A stretch of 50,631 nt of DNA from Thermoplasmata archaeon (GTDB taxonomy: Archaea > Thermoplasmatota > Thermoplasmata > Lutacidiplasmatales > UBA184): the NCBI GenBank assembly GCA_021809545.1, contig JAKAYL010000010.1, positions 1 to 50,631 of the forward strand, read 5' to 3'. Shown here piece after piece: positions 35,671 through 45,100 of this stretch (position 1 is its first letter; every line of letters starts with the position of its first letter). The notes beneath the pieces are model-generated. The model was not told where the DNA came from. It searched no databases and saw nothing but the letters and a program-made list of their open reading frames with translations. A program made the position numbers and the translations under genes.

Positions 35671-36935
35671 GCGGGCAGACCCTGGCGCAGAAGATCTTGG
35701 AGCGGGCCTCCGGGCACGCGGGACCCCGGCCCGGCGAGATCGTCGTGGGGAAGGTCGACCTCGCCATGGGGCACGAGCAGGGAGCCCAGGCCATCGCCCC
35801 CTTCCTCCAGATGGGAGCGCCGCGCGTGTGGGACCCTGACCGCGTGGTCATCGCGATCGACCACTGGGTGCCCGCCTCCACGGAAGGTGCCGCGAAGCTG
35901 CACCAGATGCTCCGCCATTTCTCTGCCGAGTACCACCTCCCGCATTTTTACGACGTGGGAAACCACGGGATCTGCCACCAGATGTTGGCCGAGAACGGTT
36001 GGGTGGTCCCGGGGGACCTCGCGGTCGGGACCGATTCGCATACCAACATGCTCGGGGCCATGGGAGCCTTCGCGGTCGGCATCGGCCCTACCGAATTCGC
36101 CGCGGTGCTGGCTACGGGCAAGATCTGGTTGAAGGTTCCTTCCTCCATCAAGATCAACCTCAAGGGTACCCTCGGGAAAGGGGTCTATGCGAAGGACATC
36201 GTCCTCAAGGTCCTCTCCCAAGTGAAGACAGACGGGGCCCGGTACAAGGCGCTGGAGTACCACGGGAGCACCGCTGAGGGCCTCTCCATGTCCGAGCGGT
36301 TCACCCTTTCCAACATGACGACCGAGATGGGAGCGAAGGCGGGGATGTTCCTACCCGACGCCACCACGAACGAGTACCTCCGGTCCATTGCGAAGCACGA
36401 GTCCCATCCCCTCCTGCCCGACGCCGATGCCACCTATGAGAAGGAATATTCCTTCGACATGAACGGGATGGAACCTCAGGTCGCTTGCCCTCACTCCCCG
36501 GACAATGTCCGACCCATCTCCGAAGTGGTGAAAGAGCACGTGAAGGTCGATCAGGTGTTCCTTGGCTCCTGCACGAATGCGCGGATGGACGATCTCCGCG
36601 AGGCGGCGGGGATCTTCCGGGGCCACAAGGTTGCCCCCGGCGTCCGATTCATCGTCTCCCCGGCCTCCACCCAGATCTACAACCAGTGCCTGAAGGAGGG
36701 GCTGATCGAGCTCTTCACGCAGGGAGGGGCGGTCTTCACGAATTCCAGCTGCTCGGCGTGCTTTGGGGGGAACATGGGCATCATCGCGCCCGACGAGGTC
36801 TGCGCCTCGACCTCGAACCGCAACTTCCCCGGCCGCATGGGCTCCACGAAAGGGAAGATCTACCTCATGTCACCGGCCGCCGTCGCCCTCACCGCGATCC
36901 GAGGGGAGATCAGCGACCCCAGGGAGGTCCTATGA
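35667..36935 (+). CDS. leuC: 3-isopropylmalate dehydratase large subunit
   Basis: Aconitase-family large subunit, 422 aa, typical of the archaeal type. [4Fe-4S] ligands are one Cys in FLGSCTNARMDDL and two in SSCSACFGGN. Other signatures are IDHWVPAS, HFYDVGNHGICHQM, VGTDSHTNMLGAMGAFAVGIGPTE. It isomerises 2- to 3-isopropylmalate together with LeuD, to which it is coupled by an ATGA overlap. Homoaconitase remains possible given the LeuA ambiguity. Confidence 0.92.
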   Translation: MSGQTLAQKILERASGHAGPRPGEIVVGKVDLAMGHEQGAQAIAPFLQMGAPRVWDPDRVVIAIDHWVPASTEGAAKLHQMLRHFSAEYHLPHFYDVGNHGICHQMLAENGWVVPGDLAVGTDSHTNMLGAMGAFAVGIGPTEFAAVLATGKIWLKVPSSIKINLKGTLGKGVYAKDIVLKVLSQVKTDGARYKALEYHGSTAEGLSMSERFTLSNMTTEMGAKAGMFLPDATTNEYLRSIAKHESHPLLPDADATYEKEYSFDMNGMEPQVACPHSPDNVRPISEVVKEHVKVDQVFLGSCTNARMDDLREAAGIFRGHKVAPGVRFIVSPASTQIYNQCLKEGLIELFTQGGAVFTNSSCSACFGGNMGIIAPDEVCASTSNRNFPGRMGSTKGKIYLMSPAAVALTAIRGEISDPREVL

Positions 36936-37435
36936 ACAGCCTCCTCCGAGGAAAGGTCTGGTGCCTCGACGACCAGGTCGACACCGACCAGCTCATCGCA
37001 GGGAAGTACCTCACGATCATCGACCCGAACGAGCTCCGGAAGCACGTCATGGAGGACCTGCTGCCCGAGTTCTCCAAGAAAGCCCAGCCCGGGGACATCA
37101 TCGTTGCCGGAGAGAATTTCGGTTGCGGATCCTCGCGGGAGCATGCCCCGGCCGCCCTCGCGGCCATCGGGCTCGGGGCCGTGGTCGCCAATTCCTTCGC
37201 CCGGATCTTCTACCGGAACTGCATCAACCTGGGTCTCGCCGCCATAGAGGTCCCGGACATCCGTTCCCACTTCCGCGCCGGGGACATCGCAGAGATCCAC
37301 CTCTCCGAGGGCTACGTGAAGAACGTGACCCAGGGGAAGGAAGCGCGGTTCCCCCCGCTCCCCACCCACATCCTTGAGATCCTCGACGCCGGCGGCCTTG
37401 TCAACAAGGTGCGCAAGGAACTAGGGACGGCCTAA
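36932..37435 (+). CDS. leuD: 3-isopropylmalate dehydratase small subunit
   Basis: 167 aa swivelling domain of the dehydratase. Signatures are DDQVDTDQLIAGKYL near the start and GENFGCGSSREHAPAAL, with NSFARIFYRNCINLGL after it. ATG 36932 overlaps the leuC stop. Last gene of the tight leuACD unit. Confidence 0.93.
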   Translation: MNSLLRGKVWCLDDQVDTDQLIAGKYLTIIDPNELRKHVMEDLLPEFSKKAQPGDIIVAGENFGCGSSREHAPAALAAIGLGAVVANSFARIFYRNCINLGLAAIEVPDIRSHFRAGDIAEIHLSEGYVKNVTQGKEARFPPLPTHILEILDAGGLVNKVRKELGTA

Positions 37436-37462
37436 GACCTCCTTTCTCCGCCTCGGAAGACT

Positions 37463-37488
37463 CCCCCGTGGGGGGGACCCCTTTTTAG
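37463..37488 (+). promoter_or_regulatory. GC hairpin followed by TATA-like T-run
   Basis: CCCCC-GT-GGGGG (37463-37474), then ACCCCTTTTTAG. The hairpin plus T-run may end the leuACD transcript, while TTTTTAG (37482-37488), centred 26 nt from ATG 37511, fits the core promoter of the next gene. Both readings are possible. Confidence 0.4.
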
Positions 37489-37510
37489 TCGAGCAGGGCA
37501 TGGGAAGCTG

Positions 37511-38224
37511 ATGGCACCGTTTCCTGAAGGACCTGCTCCTGCGCCCCCCACGGAAGCTCGCTGTGCCACGTATGGCCAGGGGACGCCCCTCCGCGTTCGG
37601 GTCGTCACCGCCACAGAGGTCGCCCGGGGGATGGCCCCAGAACCCTCGGGAAGCGAGGATGCCCGCATCTTCGGGAAGGTCTTTGAGGAAGAGTACTCGC
37701 TGGAGACCCATCTCCAGCGGGACGAGAGGGGGCAGGGAAAGGCCTCCCTCGAACGCTTCGAGAAGTCCTTCTCGGCCCGACTTCGGGAGGAGGGGATCTT
37801 CTCCTCCGAACGGGTCCGAGAGGGCGTGGGGCTCTATCAGTGTCTCTTGCGCGCGGGAGTGCGCGGGAAGAAGCCGAGGACGCGCTTCCGGAAGCTGCGC
37901 GAAGGGGTCTATCTCGCGGCCCAGCCAGATATCGAGTCGCCGACACGCGATCCGAGGTTCGTGGAGTTCAAGACCTACTCCCTCACCCCCTTTGCCCGGG
38001 CGCAGACCCGCGTTTTCGCCTGGGTCCTCCAGGAGACGGTCCGGTTGGTAGGGGTTCGGAAGGAGGGAGACCGGTACGTCCCGGAGGCCGAAAAGATCGG
38101 ACCCGAGGAACTCGGGTCGGTCGACATCCCCGAGGGGGTCGGGACCCCTCAGGAGTTCTGCCCGAAGCACGAGGTCCCGGTCGGCCGCTGCTTTCCGCGG
38201 AGCCAAGGCAAGACCTGGAGGTAA
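37511..38224 (+). CDS. Putative PD-(D/E)XK nuclease-like protein
   Basis: 237 aa, unrecognised at family level. The segment YLAAQPDIESPTRDPRFVE followed by FKTYSLTPFARAQTRVFAWVLQ resembles the PD-(D/E)XK core: Asp in QPDI, Glu-x-Lys in VEFKT, then a helix with the Gln seen in Cas4/RecB-like nucleases. An earlier helical region (about 60-125) rich in Glu and Arg may be the helical cap. C-terminal residues include CPKHEVPVGRC, a possible metal site. No nuclease partner or defence gene is adjacent; it stands alone between leuD and a glycosyltransferase. The start at 37511 fits a leaderless promoter. Nuclease function is an inference. Confidence 0.55.
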   Translation: MAPFPEGPAPAPPTEARCATYGQGTPLRVRVVTATEVARGMAPEPSGSEDARIFGKVFEEEYSLETHLQRDERGQGKASLERFEKSFSARLREEGIFSSERVREGVGLYQCLLRAGVRGKKPRTRFRKLREGVYLAAQPDIESPTRDPRFVEFKTYSLTPFARAQTRVFAWVLQETVRLVGVRKEGDRYVPEAEKIGPEELGSVDIPEGVGTPQEFCPKHEVPVGRCFPRSQGKTWR

Positions 38225-38314
38225 GGCACCCCCTTCGGCCGCCGCCTTCCCCGAGACATATTATAGATTCGAGGGTACGTCCCACGTCAGGGGCCACGGG
38301 GAGAGGGGATCGGC

Positions 38315-39268
38315 ATGGCAGCGCAACGTGTCGGAACCACTCCGCAGGTCTCGGTGCTCATCACCGCCTACAAGCGCAAGGAGTTTCTCCTGAGCGCGGC
38401 CCGTTCCGCTGCGGCGCAGACCCTTTCCCGGGACCGCTACGAGATCGTGGTCATCAAGGCTTTCGAGGATGAGATCATCGACCGGGAACTCCTTTCTCTG
38501 GGATGCCGCTTGGTGCGGGACGATCACGAGAGCATAGGGGAGATGATGCGGGTCGGCTTCCTTGCCTGCCGGGGGGAAGTGGTCTCCGTGCTGGACGACG
38601 ATGACGAATTCGCGGAGGGGAAGCTCGCCGCGGTCCAAGAGGCTTTTTCCTCCGACCCGGGACTCGGCTATCTCCACAACGGCATCTCCCTCATCGACGA
38701 GCAGGGTAGGACGGCGGGTCCCGCAAACCCAGGACCGGGCGATAGGGCCTTTGACATGTCCCGGGACTGGGGCTTTTGCACCAGCGCCATTTCTGTCCGG
38801 CGGGCCGCCCTCGCACCCGTCCTTGCTCACTGGCCCGAGGTGACCAAGGGGGAGGACAGCTTCCTGGACTTCGTCACCCGGGCCCTCGAAGTCCACCGGC
38901 GCCAGATCCTGGACCCCCTCACTCGCTATCGTGTGCACGGGTCCATGTCCTCTCCCCGGACGAACTTCGCCCAGGCGTACCTTGCGACGGCCCGCGTGAT
39001 CCGGACGCTCCCCCGCAGCTCCCGTCGGGACGCCGCGATGGCGTCTTTGCTGGGCAAGTACTTCTCCGCGGCAGTGCGGGGAAGATCCTCCGACCGGGGC
39101 TCCGCCCTATGGGCGCTGCTCCAACTCGCCGGCACCCGCCGCCCCGACTGTGTCCGAGAGGATGCCCGAGAGGTGCTCTGTGGAGGGCTCCTCGTCGTGA
39201 GCCCGGGACTCTCCCTCCGAGTCTACCGGTCGCTCTGCCGCGGCCAGGTGGAGTGGTTGCCCTCCTGA
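38315..39268 (+). CDS. Family 2 glycosyltransferase
   Basis: 317 aa GT-A fold enzyme. N-terminal VSVLITAYKRKEFLLSAARS and EVVSVLDDDDEF, the acidic metal- and nucleotide-sugar-binding motif, identify family GT2. The acceptor region includes GEDSFLDFV and RYRVHGS. No transmembrane helix is clear, so it probably acts at the cytosolic membrane face on lipid-linked or surface glycans. It could supply the AglB glycan, but that link is only proximity within 4 kb. TATA-like CATATTATAG (38257-38266) gives a leader of about 27 nt. Confidence 0.82.
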   Translation: MAAQRVGTTPQVSVLITAYKRKEFLLSAARSAAAQTLSRDRYEIVVIKAFEDEIIDRELLSLGCRLVRDDHESIGEMMRVGFLACRGEVVSVLDDDDEFAEGKLAAVQEAFSSDPGLGYLHNGISLIDEQGRTAGPANPGPGDRAFDMSRDWGFCTSAISVRRAALAPVLAHWPEVTKGEDSFLDFVTRALEVHRRQILDPLTRYRVHGSMSSPRTNFAQAYLATARVIRTLPRSSRRDAAMASLLGKYFSAAVRGRSSDRGSALWALLQLAGTRRPDCVREDAREVLCGGLLVVSPGLSLRVYRSLCRGQVEWLPS

Positions 39269-39336
39269 CCCCGTACCTTCCCGCTCCGAAGCAGACCCTA
39301 TAAGCTGCGAGCGCTGGGGACGGACGAGGAGCCCCC

Positions 39337-40467
39337 ATGTCGAAGAATGTGTATGACATTGTACTGCTTCCCGGAGATGGAACCGGTCCCGAGGTCATTC
39401 GGGAGGGTCAGAAGATCCTCGAGGCTCTGCAGGAGGGTACCCAGGCCCGCTACGCCCTCACCACGGTGCAGGGTGGGGCCCAGTACTATAAGGCCCATGG
39501 TTCCGAATGGGAACCTGGGGGCCGGGAGAGGGTCGAGAAGGCGGATGCCATCCTCCTCGGGGCCGTCGGCTGGCCCGGGGTCGTGCGTCCCGACGGGAAC
39601 ATCGCCGGGTACGAGCTCGTGCTCGGACTCCGGTTCGGACTGGACCTGTACTCGAACGTCCGTCCGTGCCGGCTCTATCCGGGGGTCGTCCATAAGATCG
39701 GGAAGGAGTACAAGCAGGTCTGGAACCCCGAGAACGTCGACATGGTCATCTTCCGAGAGAACACGGAAGGACTGTACACCACGGCCCATGGTGAGCTCAC
39801 CCGGGGCGGAGCGACCGAGGTCGCGATCGACAACCGGATCATCACCCAGAAGGGAGCCGAGCGGATCATCCGCCGGGCGATGGAGTTCGCTCAGAAACGG
39901 GAACGTGGGGCCCCCGAGGACGGAGTCCGCCGGATCACCTGCGTGGACAAATCGAACGTTCTCCGCGGGTGCCAGTTCTTCCGAGAAACCTTCCAGCGGA
40001 TCGCCAAGGAGTTCCCGGAACTCGAGACAGACTACGCTTACGTCGACGCCTTCGCCCAATGGGTCGTGCGCTCGCCGGAACATTTCAACGTCGTGGTGAC
40101 CACCAACATGTTCGGGGACATCGTGACCGATCTTGCCTCGGTCATCCAGGGCGGGATGGGCTTCGCCGCGGGCGGGAACATCGGGGACCGTCATGCGATG
40201 TTCGAACCGGTCCATGGTTCTGCGCCAAAGCACGCGGGAAAGAACGAGGTGAACCCCTTCGCCACTTTCGAGGCTACCCGCATGATGCTCGATTGGCTGG
40301 GCGAGAGATTCTCCGACCCTCGTCTCACCGCCGATGCCCGGCGTGTCGAGCAAGCCATTGTCAAGGTACTCCACGACGGTACGGCCCGTACGTACGACCA
40401 GGGCGGGAAGGTCACCACCTCCCAGGCAGGGGATGTCCTGGCGGCAGCCGTTCGGTCGATCCCCTGA
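39337..40467 (+). CDS. leuB: 3-isopropylmalate dehydrogenase family protein
   Basis: 376 aa NAD(P)-dependent beta-decarboxylating dehydrogenase. Signatures are LLPGDGTGPEVI at the N-terminus, FRENTEGLY, VDKSNVLRG, VTTNMFGDIVTDLAS and MFEPVHGSAPKHAG. The substrate-loop residues (GYELVLGLRFGLDLYSNVRP) are not the classical isopropylmalate LR-K pattern and slightly favour the broad archaeal group, so homoisocitrate or tartrate dehydrogenase is an alternative. It belongs to the leucine gene neighbourhood but is cut off from leuACD by two unrelated genes. TATA CTATAAGC (39298-39305) and GAGGAG before the ATG are visible. Confidence 0.85.
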   Translation: MSKNVYDIVLLPGDGTGPEVIREGQKILEALQEGTQARYALTTVQGGAQYYKAHGSEWEPGGRERVEKADAILLGAVGWPGVVRPDGNIAGYELVLGLRFGLDLYSNVRPCRLYPGVVHKIGKEYKQVWNPENVDMVIFRENTEGLYTTAHGELTRGGATEVAIDNRIITQKGAERIIRRAMEFAQKRERGAPEDGVRRITCVDKSNVLRGCQFFRETFQRIAKEFPELETDYAYVDAFAQWVVRSPEHFNVVVTTNMFGDIVTDLASVIQGGMGFAAGGNIGDRHAMFEPVHGSAPKHAGKNEVNPFATFEATRMMLDWLGERFSDPRLTADARRVEQAIVKVLHDGTARTYDQGGKVTTSQAGDVLAAAVRSIP

Positions 40468-40522
40468 GCCCGCGGAAAGCAAACATAATTACGAAAGGCG
40501 GGTTCGTCTCCTCCCGGTCAAA

Positions 40523-41695
40523 ATGAGGAAAGTGGCACTGGTGGCAGGGGGAATGGCGACCTGGGGCATCCGCCCCGCAACATGGAGCGACCTCGTACAG
40601 GAAGCCGGAACCGCGCTCTTCTCCTCGGTGCCCAACCTCGAGGCGAAGGATGTGGACAGCCTCTTCGTCGGCGCAGCGCAACCGGAGCGGCTGGCCTTCC
40701 AGTCGCACGTGGCCCCGATGGCCGCCGAGCTGCTGGGGATCCGACCGACCCGGTTCATCCGTCGGGTCGAGCTGGCCTGTGCCTCCGGACAGAGCGCGAT
40801 CCATGACGCCTACGCGGCGATCGCCGCGGGGCTTTCCGATGTGGCCGTCGTGCTGGGAGTGGAGAAGATGAACCTCCCCTCCATGGCCGAGGCGACCACC
40901 TCCATGGCCAACGTGCTCGACCGGGCCTGGGACGGGGTCCACGGTGGCACAGCCCCCCCGTTCTTTGCCATGGTCGCCCAGCGGCACATGCAGGAATATG
41001 GCACCACGCCGGAGCAGATGGCTGCGGTTTCGATGAAGAACCACCGTTTCGCGAACACCAACCCCACGGCCCAGTTCTACAGCAAGACGTTCACCCTGGA
41101 GAAGCTCCTGGGGAGCCCCTTCGTCTCCCCACCGCTCCGCCTCGGGGATTGTTCCTCCATGACGGACGGTTCGGCCGCGGTGCTCCTTGTCGGGGAAGAA
41201 CTGGCCCGCAAGTACACGGACACCCCCGCCTGGATCGCGGCCACCTCCCAGTACAGTGACTTCCACAATCTTGCCAACATGCCCTCTCTGACCCACTGGG
41301 TCGGCCTGGAGAAGGCGGCGCAGGATCTCTACCGTCGGGGGAGGACGAGCCCCTCGAACGTGCAGGTGGCCGAGGTCCACGACTGCTTCACGATCTCCGA
41401 GATCATCGAATACGAGGAGCTCGGGTTCTGCGCCAAAGGAAAGGGAGGCGCCTTCGCCGCCGACGGTCAGGGAGACCTGGGAGGCAAGGTCGTAGTCAAC
41501 CCCCGCGGGGGTCTTCTTGGGTGCGGCCACCCGCTCGGGGCGACGGGAGTGGGCCAGGCGGTCGAGGTCCTGCACCAATTCCAATCCAAGGTACCCGAGA
41601 AGCGGCTGGTCTCCGGGGCCCGGGAAGCGCTCACCCACAACCTTTCGGGAAGCGCGAACGCGCATACATTGACCCTCTATCGGAGGGAGAATTGA
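40523..41695 (+). CDS. Thiolase (acetyl-CoA C-acetyltransferase type)
   Basis: 390 aa thiolase of the archaeal SCP-x-like branch. Nucleophile C86 lies in ELACASGQSAIHDAY; His in VHDCFTISE and the GCGHPLGATG motif near the C-terminus complete the site. In many archaea this enzyme acts with a DUF35 protein and HMG-CoA synthase to begin mevalonate synthesis; here the DUF35 partner follows with a TTGA overlap. HMG-CoA synthase is not in the window. ATG 40523 has a TATA-like ACATAATTA about 36 nt upstream. Confidence 0.9.
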   Translation: MRKVALVAGGMATWGIRPATWSDLVQEAGTALFSSVPNLEAKDVDSLFVGAAQPERLAFQSHVAPMAAELLGIRPTRFIRRVELACASGQSAIHDAYAAIAAGLSDVAVVLGVEKMNLPSMAEATTSMANVLDRAWDGVHGGTAPPFFAMVAQRHMQEYGTTPEQMAAVSMKNHRFANTNPTAQFYSKTFTLEKLLGSPFVSPPLRLGDCSSMTDGSAAVLLVGEELARKYTDTPAWIAATSQYSDFHNLANMPSLTHWVGLEKAAQDLYRRGRTSPSNVQVAEVHDCFTISEIIEYEELGFCAKGKGGAFAADGQGDLGGKVVVNPRGGLLGCGHPLGATGVGQAVEVLHQFQSKVPEKRLVSGAREALTHNLSGSANAHTLTLYRREN

Positions 41696-42129
41696 GCGCG
41701 CCAAGCACCCCCTTCCTGCTCGACTTCTTTCCCCAGGAGGATGCGAAGTTCACCCGGGTCGCTCCCTTCTTCACCCATCTCAGGGAAGGACGCCTGACGA
41801 CCACGAAGTGCCCTGCGGACGGATCGGTACATTGGCCCCCCCGGGTCTCCTGCCCTACCTGCCACCGGGACCAGCTCACGTGGATCGATCTGCCCAAAGA
41901 GGGTCGGATCTACGCCTTCAGCGCCCTCTATCTCGGCCTGCCGCTCGGGATGGAGAAGGAGGCGGGGGCCGTCGTCGGCCTCGTAGAACTGGGCGATACC
42001 GGGCTCAGGATCTTCTCCCGTATTGTCGGAAAGAAGTATGAGGAGCTCAAGATTGGGGACCCCGTCCGGCTCGACCCGTTCCCACTCCCGGACGGCCGGG
42101 TCTTCTATCGCTTCATGTCTAAAGTATAA
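41692..42129 (+). CDS. DUF35 (OB-fold, zinc-ribbon) thiolase partner
   Basis: 145 aa. The N-terminal helix is followed by a rubredoxin-like zinc ribbon with C40, C54 and C57; the usual second cysteine of the first knuckle is D43. The OB-fold domain follows (GRIYAFSALYLGLP..., GAVVGLVELGD). In archaea DUF35 bridges thiolase and HMG-CoA synthase active sites and channels acetoacetyl-CoA. The start is TTG 41692, overlapping the thiolase stop; no ATG or GTG fits. Its stop codon is embedded in the aglB TATA box. Confidence 0.85.
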   Translation: MSAPSTPFLLDFFPQEDAKFTRVAPFFTHLREGRLTTTKCPADGSVHWPPRVSCPTCHRDQLTWIDLPKEGRIYAFSALYLGLPLGMEKEAGAVVGLVELGDTGLRIFSRIVGKKYEELKIGDPVRLDPFPLPDGRVFYRFMSKV

Positions 42130-42132
42130 ATA
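42125..42132 (+). promoter_or_regulatory. TATA box of aglB
   Basis: Perfect TATAAATA overlapping the DUF35 stop codon (42127-42129). The centre is 31 nt from ATG 42160 and only about 20 nt from GTG 42148, which favours the ATG as start. Confidence 0.7.
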
Positions 42133-42159
42133 GCCGACGCTTTCTCGGTGGCGGGGAAA

Positions 42160-45100
42160 ATGGACGATAGTCAGCCCGCAGGCTGGTGGCAGCGGCACGC
42201 AACCGCAGCCTTCATTCTCGCCATCGCCGCCGTTACCACGTTCCTCATCCGTACCATCTATGCTTACCAGCTCATCTCCCAGTGCAACATCTCCTACTGT
42301 TTCGCAGGCGGCTCGGATTCTTTCTACCACGCCCGTGTGATGACCTGGATCATCCAGCAGCACACGAATCTGATCAAGGACCCGCTGCTCAACTACCCGC
42401 TCGGCCTGAACAACCCCCGGGAACCCCTCTTTGACTGGATGAACGCTATCCTGGGGATCCTCTTCGCCCCGCTCTTCGGAGGGAACGCCGTTACCGCCGG
42501 GATGTGGTTCCTTGAGATGCAGCCCCCCTTCTGGGCGGCCATGGGCGTCTTCCCGCTCTACTTCCTGGGCAAGGAGGTCAGTTCCAAGCGCACGGGCCTG
42601 ATCGCCGCGGTGCTCTATCCCCTCTTCGTAGGAAGTATCGAGAGCACGGTGGCCACGTATGCGAACTATCTCTCGTTCTATGCCTTCTTCGTCTTCCTCA
42701 ACTTAGCTGTCTACATCCATACCGTCCGCCTCTCCGGCACCCGACGGTGGGTGGAGAACTACATCTCTCCCCGGTCGATCTGGAGCGGGTTCAAGAACTT
42801 CGCACGCGTGGAAAGGAACAGCTTCAACTGGGCGGTGTTCGCGGGAGTCTCATTCGGCGCGACCATGCTCGCCTGGCAGGGGTACACCTACGTCATCGCG
42901 GTCGTGGTCGTCTTCCTCGCCGTCACCCTTCTGGTGGAGCGGATCCGACGGGTCGACTCCTTCGGCACCTACGTCGTGACCTTGATCATGGGGACCATCG
43001 GGTTCCTGATGGCCATGCCCTACTACTACGTCCAGGGGGTCTTCGGCTACTGGTTCGGCCTGCCGATGATGATCTTCTACGGGGCGATGCTCGCCCTGCT
43101 CCCGTTCATGATGCTGAGGGACACGCCGTGGCTCCTCTCCCTCATGGTCATGATCGCATCCATCGCCGGTGCGGCGGGTGGACTTTACCTCTACAACAAG
43201 AACGACTTCAACGCGGTGATCACGGGACAAGGGTACTTCGTGAAGACCCTCATCTACTCCACCGTCGCCGAGGCGCAGGCCCCGAGCTTCGACAGTCTGA
43301 TCGTAGCGTACGGGCCCATCACGTTCTTCCTAGCCATCATCGGCCTGATGGTCTTCATGTTCTACCTCTACAAGTTCAAGTTCCGGCGGGAACACGTCTT
43401 CATGGTCATCCTCGGGCTCGTCGGGATCTACCTCCCCATCTCCGCGGCGAAGTTCTTCCTCATCGGGGCCCCGCTCTTTGCCCTCCTCCCGGCCGAGGTC
43501 ATCCTGATGGCCATGGACCGGATGGGCTACTCCGACATGCGCCACACCGCGACCTCCCTGTCGCAGAACGGCAGCATGTTCTTCGCCTTCAAGCGCTCCT
43601 TCAAGCTGCGCCACCTCTTCATCATCATCATCGCTCTCGGGGTGCTGCTGCCCAATGTCTGGTACGCCGTCGACGCCGGGATCCCCTACAACGAGAAGTC
43701 CACCTACGGAAACCAAATCTACAACACGCTTCCACCGGCCATCCGCTCCACCCTGGGCTCGAGCTCCTACCTGGGGGCCGCGGGCATCGAGACCGACACC
43801 CCGACCCAGTACGACGAGAGCGGGTACAATTGGTTAGCTGCGCAAGATACTAATCAGATTCCTGCCCAACGTCCCGCGTTCGTGAGTTGGTGGGATTACG
43901 GGTTCCAAGCGCTCGATCAAGGGGGCCATCCCACGGTGGCCGACAACTTCCAGGACGGCATCGTACCCTCAGGACACTTCCTCCTGGCCCAGAACGAGTC
44001 CCAAGCCATCGCCGTCATGGCCACCACCCTGCTTTACGCCGAGCAGCAGGTCTCCGGGAAGCCCTACCTCCCCGCGGGTCTCAATGCCCAGCTCCGGGCC
44101 GACGGTCTGAACCTCACCACCCTCCATAACTACATGGTCAACACGTCCAAGGACCAGACCATTGTCATCAACAACCCGCAGATCTACGGGCCGGTCAACG
44201 CCGGCAACCTCCAGGGCACCGGCGGGGCAGAGAACGCGCTGTTCTTCACCATGGACCAGTACCTTGCCAGCGCCCTGAACGAGAACGGGGTCGTCAAGGT
44301 CTACCAAGACGTGCAAAGCTACACCGGCTGGTCCATCGGCTACGCCATGGCGGATACCCGGCTCTTCCCGACCTCGGGATCGAACACGGGGATCTACTAC
44401 GCGCCGGTTGATCTCACCGACGGGGTCATCGGCTCGGGCGGCATTCCCACCTGGTACTTCACGGTCAACGCAACTGGCTCCGACGGCAACACCTACCCGC
44501 TGGGAAGCGTTCCCCCAGGGGTCCAGGTGGTTTCGACCAGCATCAACTATAACAGCCCCTTCTACAACTCGATGATCTACAAGATCTTTGTCGGGTACAA
44601 CGGGACCGACGTTGGCGCCGGGACCGGGATCCCCGGCCTCTCCAACAGCCTCACCTCCTACCCGGTCCAGCCCGGCTGGATGATGCAACACTTCATGATG
44701 CAGTACCGGACAGCGTACTACTGTCCGTACAAGAACTACACCGACCACCCAGGTTGCTTCTCGGCGGTGAACTACGCCCAGGCCCTGCAATACCAGAAGA
44801 ACAAGCAGGGTACGGTGGACGCCTCGAGCAGTTCCTACTTCTCGGGCGGGGAGACTATTCTCCGATACTACCCTGGCGCCACCGTGACGGGGTACGTGGC
44901 CCTCCCCCAGGGGCAACCGATGAAGAACATCCATGTGACCGTCCTCGACCAGTGGGGCACCCCCCACCAAGTGGTGACCACCAACAAGTACGGGGCGTAC
45001 ACCCTCCTTGCTCCCCCTGGGAACGACACCCTGGTCGTCAGCTACGGGGCGGTCGGAGGCCTCCAGCAGACCGGGACGACCCTGGACACCGTGAACCTCA

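Noticed and set aside
42148-42159. GTG start for aglB four codons upstream
   Set aside because: It lies only about 20 nt from the TATA centre, probably before the transcription start; ATG 42160 fits better.
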